Part shown: in pieces, positions 39,115-46,739 of the stretch
Numbering within the stretch: position 1 is the first letter of the stretch
How the letters are laid out: each line of letters opens with the position of its first letter
Assembly (NCBI GenBank): GCA_964608615.1
Contig: CAZSQG010000002.1
Coordinates: 1-64,000, forward strand
From: CALEUX01 sp964608615
GTDB lineage: Bacteria > Bacteroidota > Bacteroidia > Bacteroidales > Marinilabiliaceae
DNA length: 64,000 nucleotides
Reading direction: 5' to 3'
Made by a program: the position numbers and the translations under genes
The notes under the pieces: model-generated
Seen by the model: the letters and a program-made list of their open reading frames with translations, nothing else
What the model was told of the DNA's origin: nothing
Databases searched by the model: none

Positions 39115-40398
39115 CTATTTAGTCGCAGCAAGTTTCTGAATATCAATACCCGAAGGCAATTGGAATACACTTAATCCAAACTCAGGAATTACTGCCAGTA
39201 TGTGATCAAATATATCAGCCTGGATACCTTCATAATTTGCCCATCTCTGATCGGCACTAAAAACATAAACTTCAATAGGAATTCCTTTTTCAGTGGGTTG
39301 TAGGTGACGTACCAAAAAGGTCATGTTCATATTAATCTTTGGATGACTTGACAAGTAGTTTTCAAGGTATTTTCGAAATACACCCAAATTGGTCATCCTT
39401 CGCCCATTAACAAGAACCGACTCATCAACACCTTGCTGTGCATTATACTCGGCTATTTCTTTCTGCCGCTTTTCAATGTAATCCTTCAGATGATGAATTT
39501 TCTTAAACTTCTCAATCATTTCAGGTGTACAAAATGTAACACTCTGCATATCAATAGTAATGGAGCGTTTAATGCGCCTTCCTCCCGATTCTTCCATTCC
39601 TCTCCAGTTCATAAACGGACTCGAAACCAAAGCATAGGTTGGAATAGTTGTGATAGTTCTGTCCCAGTTTTGAACCTTAACGGTATTAAGAGTTACCTCA
39701 AGTACAATACCATCTGCATTATGTGTAGGCATCTCAATCCAATCACCTACTTTAAGCATTTTATTAGCCGACAACTGAATACCTGCCACAAATCCTAATA
39801 TGGTATCTTTAAAAACCAAAAGTAAAACAGCCGCAATAGCTCCTAATCCGGTAAAAATTTTGGCAACCTGTACATCAAATAAAATTGATATCCCCCAGAG
39901 AATTCCAATTATAATAAAAATCAGATGAACAAGCTGCATATAGCCTTTAATAGGACGTTCGGCCGAAAAAGGTAACATGTTATATACATCTTCCAGAGCC
40001 ATCAGAAATGCCTGAAAAGTCCAAAAAAGAATGATCACTATATAAATAACTGAAGCCTTCACAAGAAAACCGAAAAACAACGGATAAGGCTCGTAAAAAC
40101 TATAATCGAAAAAGTAAACAACTAATGCCGGAGCTATGTGTGCAAGCCGGTGAAACACTCTTCGTGTCACAAAAAAATCATCCAGCGATAATTTTGATTT
40201 TCTTATCAAACGAATAATAAATGTGAGTAATAAATTTTTGAAAATAAAATAAAAAATAACACATAAAAGCAATAATATCAATGAGCGAATTGAAAAATCG
40301 ATAAAAACAAAAGCCCAGTCGGGCATCTCTGCTCTCGTCAAATAAGTATATACCCAATCCCTTATTATTTCCGACAATTTTCCTATAATATTACGCAT
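39115..40398 (-). CDS. ybdG: YbdG/MscM-type mechanosensitive channel (MscS superfamily)
   Basis: 427 residues, close to E. coli YbdG (415). Several N-terminal membrane helices (residues about 30-60, 75-95, 110-135, 150-175) precede the MscS pore and beta-domain: AKIFTGLGAIAAVLLLVFKD, TILGFVAGIQLSANKMLKVG, DWIEMPTHNADGIV, VQNWDRTITTIPTYALVSSP, and GGRRIKRSITID. The long cytoplasmic insert (IEKRQKEIAEYNAQQGVDES, RRMTNLGVFRKYLENYL) and the tail (YEGIQADIFDHILAVIPEFG) match YbdG specifically rather than MscS. It should release solutes on mild hypo-osmotic shock. Transcribed from a palindromic divergent region shared with the M64 peptidase gene. Confidence 0.93.
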   Translation of the reverse strand: MRNIIGKLSEIIRDWVYTYLTRAEMPDWAFVFIDFSIRSLILLLLCVIFYFIFKNLLLTFIIRLIRKSKLSLDDFFVTRRVFHRLAHIAPALVVYFFDYSFYEPYPLFFGFLVKASVIYIVIILFWTFQAFLMALEDVYNMLPFSAERPIKGYMQLVHLIFIIIGILWGISILFDVQVAKIFTGLGAIAAVLLLVFKDTILGFVAGIQLSANKMLKVGDWIEMPTHNADGIVLEVTLNTVKVQNWDRTITTIPTYALVSSPFMNWRGMEESGGRRIKRSITIDMQSVTFCTPEMIEKFKKIHHLKDYIEKRQKEIAEYNAQQGVDESVLVNGRRMTNLGVFRKYLENYLSSHPKINMNMTFLVRHLQPTEKGIPIEVYVFSADQRWANYEGIQADIFDHILAVIPEFGLSVFQLPSGIDIQKLAATK

Positions 40399-40422
40399 CT
40401 ATTCAACTATTTTAAGGTTTTT

Positions 40423-40441
40423 ACTATCTTGCAAAGATAGT
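40423..40441. promoter_or_regulatory. Palindromic divergent promoter element
   Basis: ACTATCTT-GCA-AAGATAGT is a perfect inverted repeat with 8-base arms in the 57-base gap between divergent genes. On the minus strand it contains TATCTTTG (40432-40439), a consensus -7 box 34 bases before the ybdG start. On the plus strand it contains the near-match TATCTTGC, 15 bases before the M64 gene. It may serve both promoters or be an operator over them. Confidence 0.5.
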
Positions 40442-40455
40442 TCAAAGCATTACAA

Positions 40456-41745
40456 ATGGGAAAATCTGCCCTTATACTTTTGTTTTTCGCTCTCCAATCG
40501 TTCAATTTGTTGCAACTTAATAATTGTGACAAGGCTTCAAGACTTGAATTAAATCAAACATTAAGGGTTGATTTTATTCTGACAGGAGATAATTTGAAAC
40601 AAAAAGCATCATTATTCCGCATCTCACACGACCAGGGCTGGAGTGGCAGCTCAAACCAGTTAATTTCTCCTTTCAATTATGGCGAATACCGTTATTTCCT
40701 AATTCATCACCAAAGTGGCGATACGCTTTATTTTAAAGGTTTTTCAACATTATTTGAAGAATGGAGAACAACTAATGATGCCAAACTTAAGTCAAGAGCA
40801 TTTCAGCAAACCATTGTAATGCCCTATCCCAAACAAATGAGCCGATTGGTTGTTGAAAGCCGAAACCGTGATGGATCATTCTCATTGCTAATGGATGAAA
40901 TAATAAACCCTGATGACATTGACATACAAAGCTCTGCCAAGTTGAATCAACATGTAAAAATTATTCATGGAGATGACAATCCTGCACAAAAGGCTGATTT
41001 GTTATTCATATCAGAAGGTTACAACTTTAACGAGTTAGATCAGTTTATATCCGACGCAAAAAAAGTAACCAAAGCTCTTTTTGCTGTTGAACCATATAAA
41101 TCATTGAAAAAAAACTTTACTGTTAGAACCCTTTCAATAGCATCTCCTGAGTCGGGAGTAACCGACCCGCTTTCCGGAAATTATATTGACTCTTACTTTA
41201 AAAGTCGGTTTAACACGTTTGATACCGACAGGTATTTACAAACAATGGAAACCTGGAAGATATACGAATCAGCGGCACAAGCTCCATACGACCATATCAT
41301 CATTCTGGTTAACAGCAAAAAATATGGGGGCGGTGGTATATACAATCATTTTTCAATATTAACTTCGGGACATAAACTTTCGGGAGACCTCCTTATTCAC
41401 GAACTGGGCCATGGCTTAGCAGGTTTAGCTGATGAATATTTTGATACTGACGTTGCCTATAACGATTATATCAACCTTGAAATAGAACCCTGGCAACCTA
41501 ACCTTACCACATTGGTTGATTTTAAGCTAAAATGGAAGGATCTTATAGAACCAACAACTCCGGTACCAACCCCCATACGTCCTGCATATAAAGATAAGAC
41601 AGGAGTATTCGAAGGTGGCGGTTATGTTTCCAAAAAGGTTTACCGGCCGGCAGTTTTCTGCAAAATGCGAAACATGGATGCTGAAAACTTCTGTGAAGTT
41701 TGCAGTCTTTCCATCTCACAAATAACCAAATTCTATACACAATGA
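40456..41745 (+). CDS. M64 family metallopeptidase, secreted
   Basis: 429 residues with a signal sequence (MGKSALILLFFALQSFNLLQ). Residues about 30-160 match the M64 N-terminal beta-domain. The catalytic domain follows: DLLFISEGYNFNEL near 180, VNSKKYGGGGIYN near 286, and the zinc motif HELGHGLAGLADEYFD near 315 (HExxH with downstream Asp, as in the IgA peptidase M64 family). The tail has conserved Cys (FCKMRNMDAENFCEVC) that may form a disulfide. Family members are secreted endopeptidases first described from Clostridium; here the substrate is unknown. Its stop codon overlaps the start of the aldo-keto reductase gene. Confidence 0.9.
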   Translation: MGKSALILLFFALQSFNLLQLNNCDKASRLELNQTLRVDFILTGDNLKQKASLFRISHDQGWSGSSNQLISPFNYGEYRYFLIHHQSGDTLYFKGFSTLFEEWRTTNDAKLKSRAFQQTIVMPYPKQMSRLVVESRNRDGSFSLLMDEIINPDDIDIQSSAKLNQHVKIIHGDDNPAQKADLLFISEGYNFNELDQFISDAKKVTKALFAVEPYKSLKKNFTVRTLSIASPESGVTDPLSGNYIDSYFKSRFNTFDTDRYLQTMETWKIYESAAQAPYDHIIILVNSKKYGGGGIYNHFSILTSGHKLSGDLLIHELGHGLAGLADEYFDTDVAYNDYINLEIEPWQPNLTTLVDFKLKWKDLIEPTTPVPTPIRPAYKDKTGVFEGGGYVSKKVYRPAVFCKMRNMDAENFCEVCSLSISQITKFYTQ

Positions 41746-42755
41746 ATAGTATGATTTACATAGCAAATGAAAACCGTTACAACAACATGATTTATCGTCG
41801 TTGCGGCAATAGTGGCCTTTTGCTTCCTGCACTCTCACTTGGCCTTTGGCACAATTTTGGATCGTTTGACAGCCTTGAAAACATGAGAGACATGCTGAAA
41901 TTTGCGTTTGATAATGGAATAACCCATTTTGATTTGGCCAATAACTATGGACCAATTCCCGGATCGGCTGAAGAAAATTTTGGCCAAATGATGGGAAATG
42001 AATTCAAGCCCTATCGCGATGAGATGATAATATCAACCAAGGCCGGTTATTTGATGTGGCCGGGACCATACGGAGAGTGGGGATCAAAAAAAAACCTGGT
42101 GGCGAGCCTTAACCAGAGTCTTAAAAGAATGAGAGTCGATTATGTTGACATTTTCTACAGCCACCGCCCCGATCCCAATACACCATTGGAAGAAACCATG
42201 GGTGCCCTCGATCTTATTGTTCGTCAGGGAAAAGCTCTTTATGTGGGTATTTCCAACTATTCGGCCGAACAAACTCAAAAGGCTGAATCCATTTTGCGTG
42301 ATTTGGGAACTCCCTGTATCATTCACCAGCCACGTTACAATATGCTCGACCGATGGGTGGAAAATGGCCTGATGGATGTTTTGGGTAAGCGTGGCATTGG
42401 TTGCATCACTTTTTCACCTCTGGCACAAGGATTACTTACCAACCGCTACCTTAAGGATATACCCGAAGATTCACGTATTGCCAAAGCCCATGGATTCCTT
42501 AAAAAGGAAACGTTAACGGAGCAACGTCATAAAGCGCTTTTACAACTTAACGAGATAGCCGTTAACAGAGGACAGTCGCTTGCCCAAATGGCTATTGCCT
42601 GGCTGTTAAAAGATACCAGGGTAACAACTGTTTTAGTTGGAGCCAGTTCTGTTAATCAAATTAGTGACAACCTTAAATCGTTGAATAATTTAATTTTTAC
42701 CGATGAGGAATTGAAAATGATTGATAGCATTGCAATCCCTGTTAAACTGGGCTAA
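41742..42755 (+). CDS. gpr: Aldo/keto reductase, L-glyceraldehyde-3-phosphate reductase (YghZ) type
   Basis: 337 residues. I chose ATG at 41742 because it overlaps the M64 stop as ATGA, suggesting coupled translation; ATG at 41751 fits the E. coli YghZ start equally well. The upstream frame from 41700 overlaps the peptidase and is unlikely. Sequence follows YghZ closely: NRYNNMIYRRCGNSGLLLPA, LGLWHNFG, the catalytic Asp/Tyr segment ITHFDLANNYGP, the Lys in IISTKAGYLMWPGPYG, and the His in DIFYSHRPDPNTP, ending with the NADPH-binding VLVGASSVNQISDNL. YghZ-type enzymes reduce L-glyceraldehyde 3-phosphate and methylglyoxal, a detoxifying role. Cytosolic. Confidence 0.92.
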   Translation: MNSMIYIANENRYNNMIYRRCGNSGLLLPALSLGLWHNFGSFDSLENMRDMLKFAFDNGITHFDLANNYGPIPGSAEENFGQMMGNEFKPYRDEMIISTKAGYLMWPGPYGEWGSKKNLVASLNQSLKRMRVDYVDIFYSHRPDPNTPLEETMGALDLIVRQGKALYVGISNYSAEQTQKAESILRDLGTPCIIHQPRYNMLDRWVENGLMDVLGKRGIGCITFSPLAQGLLTNRYLKDIPEDSRIAKAHGFLKKETLTEQRHKALLQLNEIAVNRGQSLAQMAIAWLLKDTRVTTVLVGASSVNQISDNLKSLNNLIFTDEELKMIDSIAIPVKLG

Positions 42756-42787
42756 AAGAACAAACTCAACCACTATTGTCCAGCCTA

Positions 42788-42826
42788 AAGTTTTTTTGGA
42801 GCGTTAAAAGGCGCTCCAAAAAACTT
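42788..42826. terminator. Strong bidirectional terminator
   Basis: An inverted repeat of about 15 bp (42788-42803 with 42812-42826; core GGAGCG/CGCTCC flanked by T7 and A6) lies between the reductase gene and the ABC-F gene. The 8-base loop, GC core and T/A flanks make it work on either strand. Confidence 0.8.
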
Positions 42827-42833
42827 ATCTTTG
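42826..42833 (+). promoter_or_regulatory. Candidate -7 box (TATCTTTG) of the ABC-F gene
   Basis: TATCTTTG directly abuts the terminator and lies 19 bases before the ABC-F start. It fits TAnnTTTG, but no TTG is found 17-23 bases upstream (the nearest is about 27). Confidence 0.45.
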
Positions 42834-42852
42834 CAGCCCAAAGCGGTAAAAA

Positions 42853-44727
42853 ATGGCCAATATTCTTTCAATCGAAAATTTAACACATCATTATGGCGAC
42901 ATCCGGTTGTTCCATGAAATCTCCTTCGGGCTCGAAGAAGGAGAAAAAGCAGCTCTGATTGCCCGAAACGGAACAGGCAAAACAACCCTTCTCAATATTA
43001 TTGCCCGAAACCTGCTGCCTGATTCGGGCTCAGTAACCATTCGCAACGGAATAAAGACTACTTATCTCACCCAGGATCCTGTTTTTGATCCCAGAATGAA
43101 CGTTATTGAAACCCTCTTTTCATCCGAAAATGAAACGGTTAAACTGGTAAGGGAATACGAAAAAGCAATTGACCATAACGATCAGGCCACAATCAACCGT
43201 CTCATTGAAAAAATGGACCAGTTCAACGCCTGGGATTACGAAAGTAGAGTAAAACAGATTCTTTCACAGTTAAAAATCACCAATCTTGAACAACCGGTTT
43301 CTCAGCTTTCAGGTGGACAAATTAAACGAATAGCACTGGCTTCGGCCCTTATCTCAGNNNNNNNNNNNNNNNNNNNNNNNNNNNTCGACGAACCCACCAA
43401 CCACCTCGATCTGGAAATGATTGACTGGCTCGAAGAATATCTTAGCCGCAACAGGGCAACACTGCTAATGGTAACACACGACCGTTTTTTTCTTGACAGA
43501 GTATGCAACACCATATATGAACTTGATAACGAAAGCCTTTATAATTACCAGGGAAACTACTCCTATTTTTTGGAAAAAAGAGAAGAACGTCAGTTTCAGA
43601 AAAATCAGGAAATAGAGAGAGCGCGAAATCTTTTGAGAAAAGAACAGGACTGGATGAACCGTATGCCTCAGGCTCGCGGAACAAAAGCCAAATATCGAAT
43701 TGACGCTTTTCATGAACTAAAAGAAGTAGCTGGCCAACGAACTGAACAAAACGATTTAGTGCTCGACATAAAGGCCAACCGTTTGGGACAAAAAGTTGTG
43801 AACCTCGAAAACATCTCTAAGTCGTATGATGACAAAACACTTATAAAAAACTTCTCATATCGTTTTCTGAAAGGCGATAAAATAGGCATTGTAGGAAATA
43901 ACGGTTCTGGAAAAAGTACTTTGCTCAACATTCTTACAGGTAAGCTGAAACCTGATTCAGGACATGTTGAAACAGGTGAAACAGTCACTTTTGGTTATTA
44001 CCGTCAGGAAGGCATTCAGTTAGATGAATCAAAAAAAGTAATTGATGTAATTTCTGAAATTGCAGAAGTAATTGATTCCGGCAGTGGAAAAAGCATGAAT
44101 GCGGCCCAGTTTCTCCGCTATTTCCTGTTTCCAAACGAAATGCACTATGTTTATGTGCAAAAACTCAGCGGTGGTGAAAAAAAACGGCTTTACCTGATGA
44201 CCGTTTTAATGAAAAACCCCAACTTCCTTATTCTGGATGAACCCACCAACGATCTTGATATTCAAACCCTCAATGTACTGGAAGAATTCCTGACCTCTTT
44301 TCCGGGTTGTGTGTTGATTGTTTCGCACGACCGGTTCTTTCTCGACAAAGTAACTGATACGCTTTTTATTTTCACTGAAAATGGAAAAATAAAACACTTC
44401 CCCGGTAATTACTCCGATTATCACCAAAATAGAAAAGAAGAAATATTAAAACAAGCTCAGGCAACAGTTAAAGCTCCTACCGAAGCTAAAGTTAATACCA
44501 ACTCCAACAAACCCAGAAAACTAAGCTTTAAGGAAAAACAGGAATTGCAACATCTGGAAGAAAAAATTGCAGAACTCGAAAATGAAAAGTCAGAACTCGA
44601 AAACAAACTGGCTTCCGGAACTCTCCAACCTGATGAATTGATGAAGGTATCAACGCGTCATGGACAACTATTAACCGAAATCGACCTTTATGAAACGCGT
44701 TGGATTGGACTTAGTGAATTGATCTGA
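42853..44727 (+). CDS. ABC-F family ATPase (duplicated ATP-binding cassettes)
   Basis: 624 residues as drawn, including an N-filled gap. Two cassettes without membrane domains: Walker A ARNGTGKTT (about 37-45) and signature LSGGQIKR (about 153) in the first; Walker A GNNGSGKST (about 351), signature LSGGEKKR and Walker B LILDEPTNDLD (about 456) in the second. A coiled-coil C-terminus (FKEKQELQHLEEKIAELENE) resembles Uup-type ABC-F proteins. Such proteins act on ribosomes (translation factors or antibiotic resistance) or DNA; which applies is not clear. The first Walker B is hidden by Ns, but DEPTNHLD follows directly and the frame is preserved. A single-gene unit. Confidence 0.9.
   Translation: MANILSIENLTHHYGDIRLFHEISFGLEEGEKAALIARNGTGKTTLLNIIARNLLPDSGSVTIRNGIKTTYLTQDPVFDPRMNVIETLFSSENETVKLVREYEKAIDHNDQATINRLIEKMDQFNAWDYESRVKQILSQLKITNLEQPVSQLSGGQIKRIALASALISXXXXXXXXXXDEPTNHLDLEMIDWLEEYLSRNRATLLMVTHDRFFLDRVCNTIYELDNESLYNYQGNYSYFLEKREERQFQKNQEIERARNLLRKEQDWMNRMPQARGTKAKYRIDAFHELKEVAGQRTEQNDLVLDIKANRLGQKVVNLENISKSYDDKTLIKNFSYRFLKGDKIGIVGNNGSGKSTLLNILTGKLKPDSGHVETGETVTFGYYRQEGIQLDESKKVIDVISEIAEVIDSGSGKSMNAAQFLRYFLFPNEMHYVYVQKLSGGEKKRLYLMTVLMKNPNFLILDEPTNDLDIQTLNVLEEFLTSFPGCVLIVSHDRFFLDKVTDTLFIFTENGKIKHFPGNYSDYHQNRKEEILKQAQATVKAPTEAKVNTNSNKPRKLSFKEKQELQHLEEKIAELENEKSELENKLASGTLQPDELMKVSTRHGQLLTEIDLYETRWIGLSELI
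43358..43384. other. 27-base assembly gap (N)
   Basis: Twenty-seven N replace the codons leading into the first Walker B of the ABC-F protein. Counting from the homologous segment of related proteins (usually about seven residues between the Ser of ALIS and DEPTNHLD), ten codons here seem too many, so the gap length is probably only approximate. Confidence 0.9.
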
Positions 44728-44815
44728 TTCAGGATAATTCTGATATTTAATTGTTTCATCTATAAAAATAAAAAATCTATTTGTGTTCAATTAAATCAAT
44801 TTGTTAATGTTTTTG

Positions 44816-44823
44816 TATTTTTG
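44816..44823 (+). promoter_or_regulatory. Candidate -7 box (TATTTTTG) of the histidine kinase gene
   Basis: TATTTTTG matches TAnnTTTG and ends 20 bases before the start codon. The closest upstream TTG is only 12 bases away, shorter than ideal. Confidence 0.4.
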
Positions 44824-44843
44824 TAAAAAATTCTAACCCTATA

Positions 44844-46190
44844 ATGTTTCGCAACTTGTCTTTTTGTTGCATATCCTTAGCCTCATTCACCATTTTTGGC
44901 CAACAGGTGGTATTATTACCTTTAAGTAATATTGGGGGACATATTTTCATTAATTCTACTAGATTATTTGGTTGGATGAGTGTTCTTGTTCTTATTATCA
45001 TCTTAATCTCCTCATCAATTGTTTTTTATCTAAAAAGAAGACTAGGCGAAAAAGACCGCATAATTATTAAAGAGCAGCAGATCCGAAAAGGGATCGAGAG
45101 AAAAATGGAGATATCCGAAAAGGAAAAGACCATGATACTAAATAGCATTAGCGATATGGTGCTTTATTTTTCTCCCGAAAACCGGGTTCTTTGGGCAAAT
45201 AAACTTTTTTTTAACACATTTAAGAAAAGGCCTGAAGATATAAAGGGTAAATTATTTCATGAAGTTCTTGAACTGGTGGGAGACCCACAAAAAAATAAAG
45301 AATGGTTGAATAATCAAAAACTGCAAACCATTCACCATGAATATATTCTTGAAGATGAGCAAAAAATTTTCCGTGCTACCAGTAATCCTGTTTTTAACGA
45401 TCAAAGACAATATGAAGGGTATGTAAAAACCATCACCGATATAACCCTTCAGAAACATATTGAATCACAACTTATTTTAGCAAAAGACCAGGCCGAGGAA
45501 TCCGATAGATTAAAAAGCGCTTTTCTGGCAAATATGAGCCACGAAATACGTACTCCCATGAATGCCATAATCGGATTTACGGAGCTTCTGGAGATTGATG
45601 AGATAAGTCAGGAAGAACGTGCCGATTATTTACGAATCATCAAATCAAACGGACAGCAATTATTGATGTTGATCAGCGATATTTTGGTGTTCTCACAAAT
45701 TGAAACAGGTCAGTTGCATATTAACCGGACAGAATTTAAGATAAAACCAATCATTGAAGAAATCTACCAACAATTCAAAGAAGACATAAACCGTCAGTAC
45801 CAAAATAATGTTGAACTGATAATTAAAACCAACCTTACAGATCAACATGAAATATGCACCGATTCATTAAGATTGAAACAAATCCTTCATAACCTCATGA
45901 CCAATGCCGTTAAATTCACTACGACAGGTTCAATAACCATTGGTTGTAAAGCACTTGAAGGTCAATATATTTTCTTTGTTAAAGATACAGGACCCGGCAT
46001 TCCCCCCGAAAAAAAGAGACTTGTTTTCAAACGGTTTGAGCAGCTTGACCATCAAATCCATAAAAAATATGGCGGTACTGGTCTCGGACTCTCAATATGC
46101 CGTGAACTTGTTTACCTTATGGGTGGACGAATCTGGGTAAATTCAATAATTGATAAAGGGAGCACTTTTATTTTTAAGATACCTAAGTAA
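44844..46190 (+). CDS. PAS-domain sensor histidine kinase, orphan
   Basis: 448 residues. Two hydrophobic segments (residues about 5-27 and 42-65) bracket a short extracytoplasmic loop; the second is a clear membrane helix (VLVLIIILISSSIVFYL). A short coiled coil, then a PAS domain (about 95-210, SISDMVLYFSPENRVLWANK), HisKA with the phospho-His in FLANMSHEIRTPMNAIIGF (about 233), and HATPase with NLMTNAVKFT, DTGPGIPP and YGGTGLGLSIC. No receiver domain is attached and no response regulator is adjacent, so its partner is encoded elsewhere. It ends with KIPK at 46190; a further frame past the stop is not coding. Confidence 0.92.
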   Translation: MFRNLSFCCISLASFTIFGQQVVLLPLSNIGGHIFINSTRLFGWMSVLVLIIILISSSIVFYLKRRLGEKDRIIIKEQQIRKGIERKMEISEKEKTMILNSISDMVLYFSPENRVLWANKLFFNTFKKRPEDIKGKLFHEVLELVGDPQKNKEWLNNQKLQTIHHEYILEDEQKIFRATSNPVFNDQRQYEGYVKTITDITLQKHIESQLILAKDQAEESDRLKSAFLANMSHEIRTPMNAIIGFTELLEIDEISQEERADYLRIIKSNGQQLLMLISDILVFSQIETGQLHINRTEFKIKPIIEEIYQQFKEDINRQYQNNVELIIKTNLTDQHEICTDSLRLKQILHNLMTNAVKFTTTGSITIGCKALEGQYIFFVKDTGPGIPPEKKRLVFKRFEQLDHQIHKKYGGTGLGLSICRELVYLMGGRIWVNSIIDKGSTFIFKIPK

Positions 46191-46407
46191 AGCAATTAGT
46201 ATTAATCAAATACGAAAAGCTGAAAATAGATTAACAAATGCCTTAAAAAAATATAGCAGCAACAATTTGAGCTATTATCCACCCTCAGTGGTGAAATCAA
46301 TACTAAAACAGCGGCATTTACAATTCTTAGTTTGCATATTATTCAAAAAGCAAACTCAAAAAGCTGACAAATATCAACTTTCGACCAATTAAACGAAAAA
46401 CCCTTTC

Positions 46408-46458
46408 AAACTAATATCAAACATCGCGTTTTTTTTGTTTTTCTGAAACTAATATCAA
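46408..46458. repeat. Direct repeat AAACTAATATCAA upstream of the aromatic operon promoter
   Basis: AAACTAATATCAA occurs exactly at 46408-46420 and again at 46446-46458, 38 bases apart, and 27 bases before the -33 element of the aromatic operon. Placement suits a pair of activator sites, but AT-rich chance repeats are possible. Confidence 0.5.
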
Positions 46459-46484
46459 TTTTGTGTTATATTTTTAATATTGCA

Positions 46485-46514
46485 TTGCTGATTTAAATTT
46501 TATCATTATTTTTG
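46485..46514 (+). promoter_or_regulatory. Promoter of the aromatic amino acid operon
   Basis: TTG at 46485-46487, exactly 19 bases of spacer, then TATTTTTG at 46507-46514. This matches the Bacteroidota major sigma consensus (TTG-N17-23-TAnnTTTG) in both boxes. Transcription would start near 46520, about 17 bases before the leader-peptide ATG. Confidence 0.72.
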
Positions 46515-46536
46515 CTCTCATCAAATACAAATAAAA

Positions 46537-46617
46537 ATGCGCAGTTATTCTTATTATTATTATTTCTTTTATTTCTTTTTTTGGTTTAGGGACCAAAGAG
46601 GGCTGGGTTTGTCATAA
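46537..46617 (+). CDS. Aromatic leader peptide (Tyr/Phe/Trp-rich), attenuator
   Basis: A 26-codon ORF with ATG at 46537 and TAA at 46615. It encodes MRSYSYYYYFFYFFFWFR followed by DQRGLGLS. Residues 4-17 contain 13 aromatics out of 14: six Tyr, six Phe and one Trp. The peptide lies just after a good promoter, ends 43 bases before an intrinsic terminator, and precedes genes that make Phe and Tyr. A ribosome starved for charged tRNA-Phe or tRNA-Tyr would stall in this run. It has no other plausible function; peptide sequence is likely less important than codon content. The start context is A-rich, as usual in the phylum. Confidence 0.9.
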   Translation: MRSYSYYYYFFYFFFWFRDQRGLGLS

Positions 46618-46694
46618 CCCAAAAAGGACAATAAGAATAGGAATTAAAGATAAAATTCGAAGTCCCGCCCCAAGAAAGGCGGGGCTTTTTTTTT
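46580..46694 (+). promoter_or_regulatory. Attenuator with competing terminator and antiterminator
   Basis: Terminator: AGTCCCGCC (46661-46669) pairs with GGCGGGGCT (46678-46686; one G-U), 8-base loop, nine T to 46694. Competing pairing: GGGCTGGG (46600-46607) can pair with TCCCGCCC (46663-46670; one mismatch, one G-U), which sequesters the 5' arm of the terminator. Upstream hairpins: TTTGG/CCAAA (46580-46597) and TGGGTT/AACCCA (46604-46621, enclosing the leader stop codon). A ribosome stalled on the aromatic codons leaves 46600-46607 free for antitermination. One that reaches the stop codon covers it and lets the terminator form. Confidence 0.8.
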
Positions 46695-46739
46695 ACCCGG
46701 GATCAAACAATTTCGGAATAATAATTCAAAATAAAGAAT

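Noticed and set aside
39019..39174. Short plus-strand ORF antisense to the ybdG 3' end
   Set aside because: Mostly overlaps a well-supported gene on the opposite strand; no motif.
46150..46392. 80-codon ORF overlapping the end of the histidine kinase gene
   Set aside because: It starts inside the kinase in another frame, has no recognisable features, and lies in the region leading up to the operon promoter.
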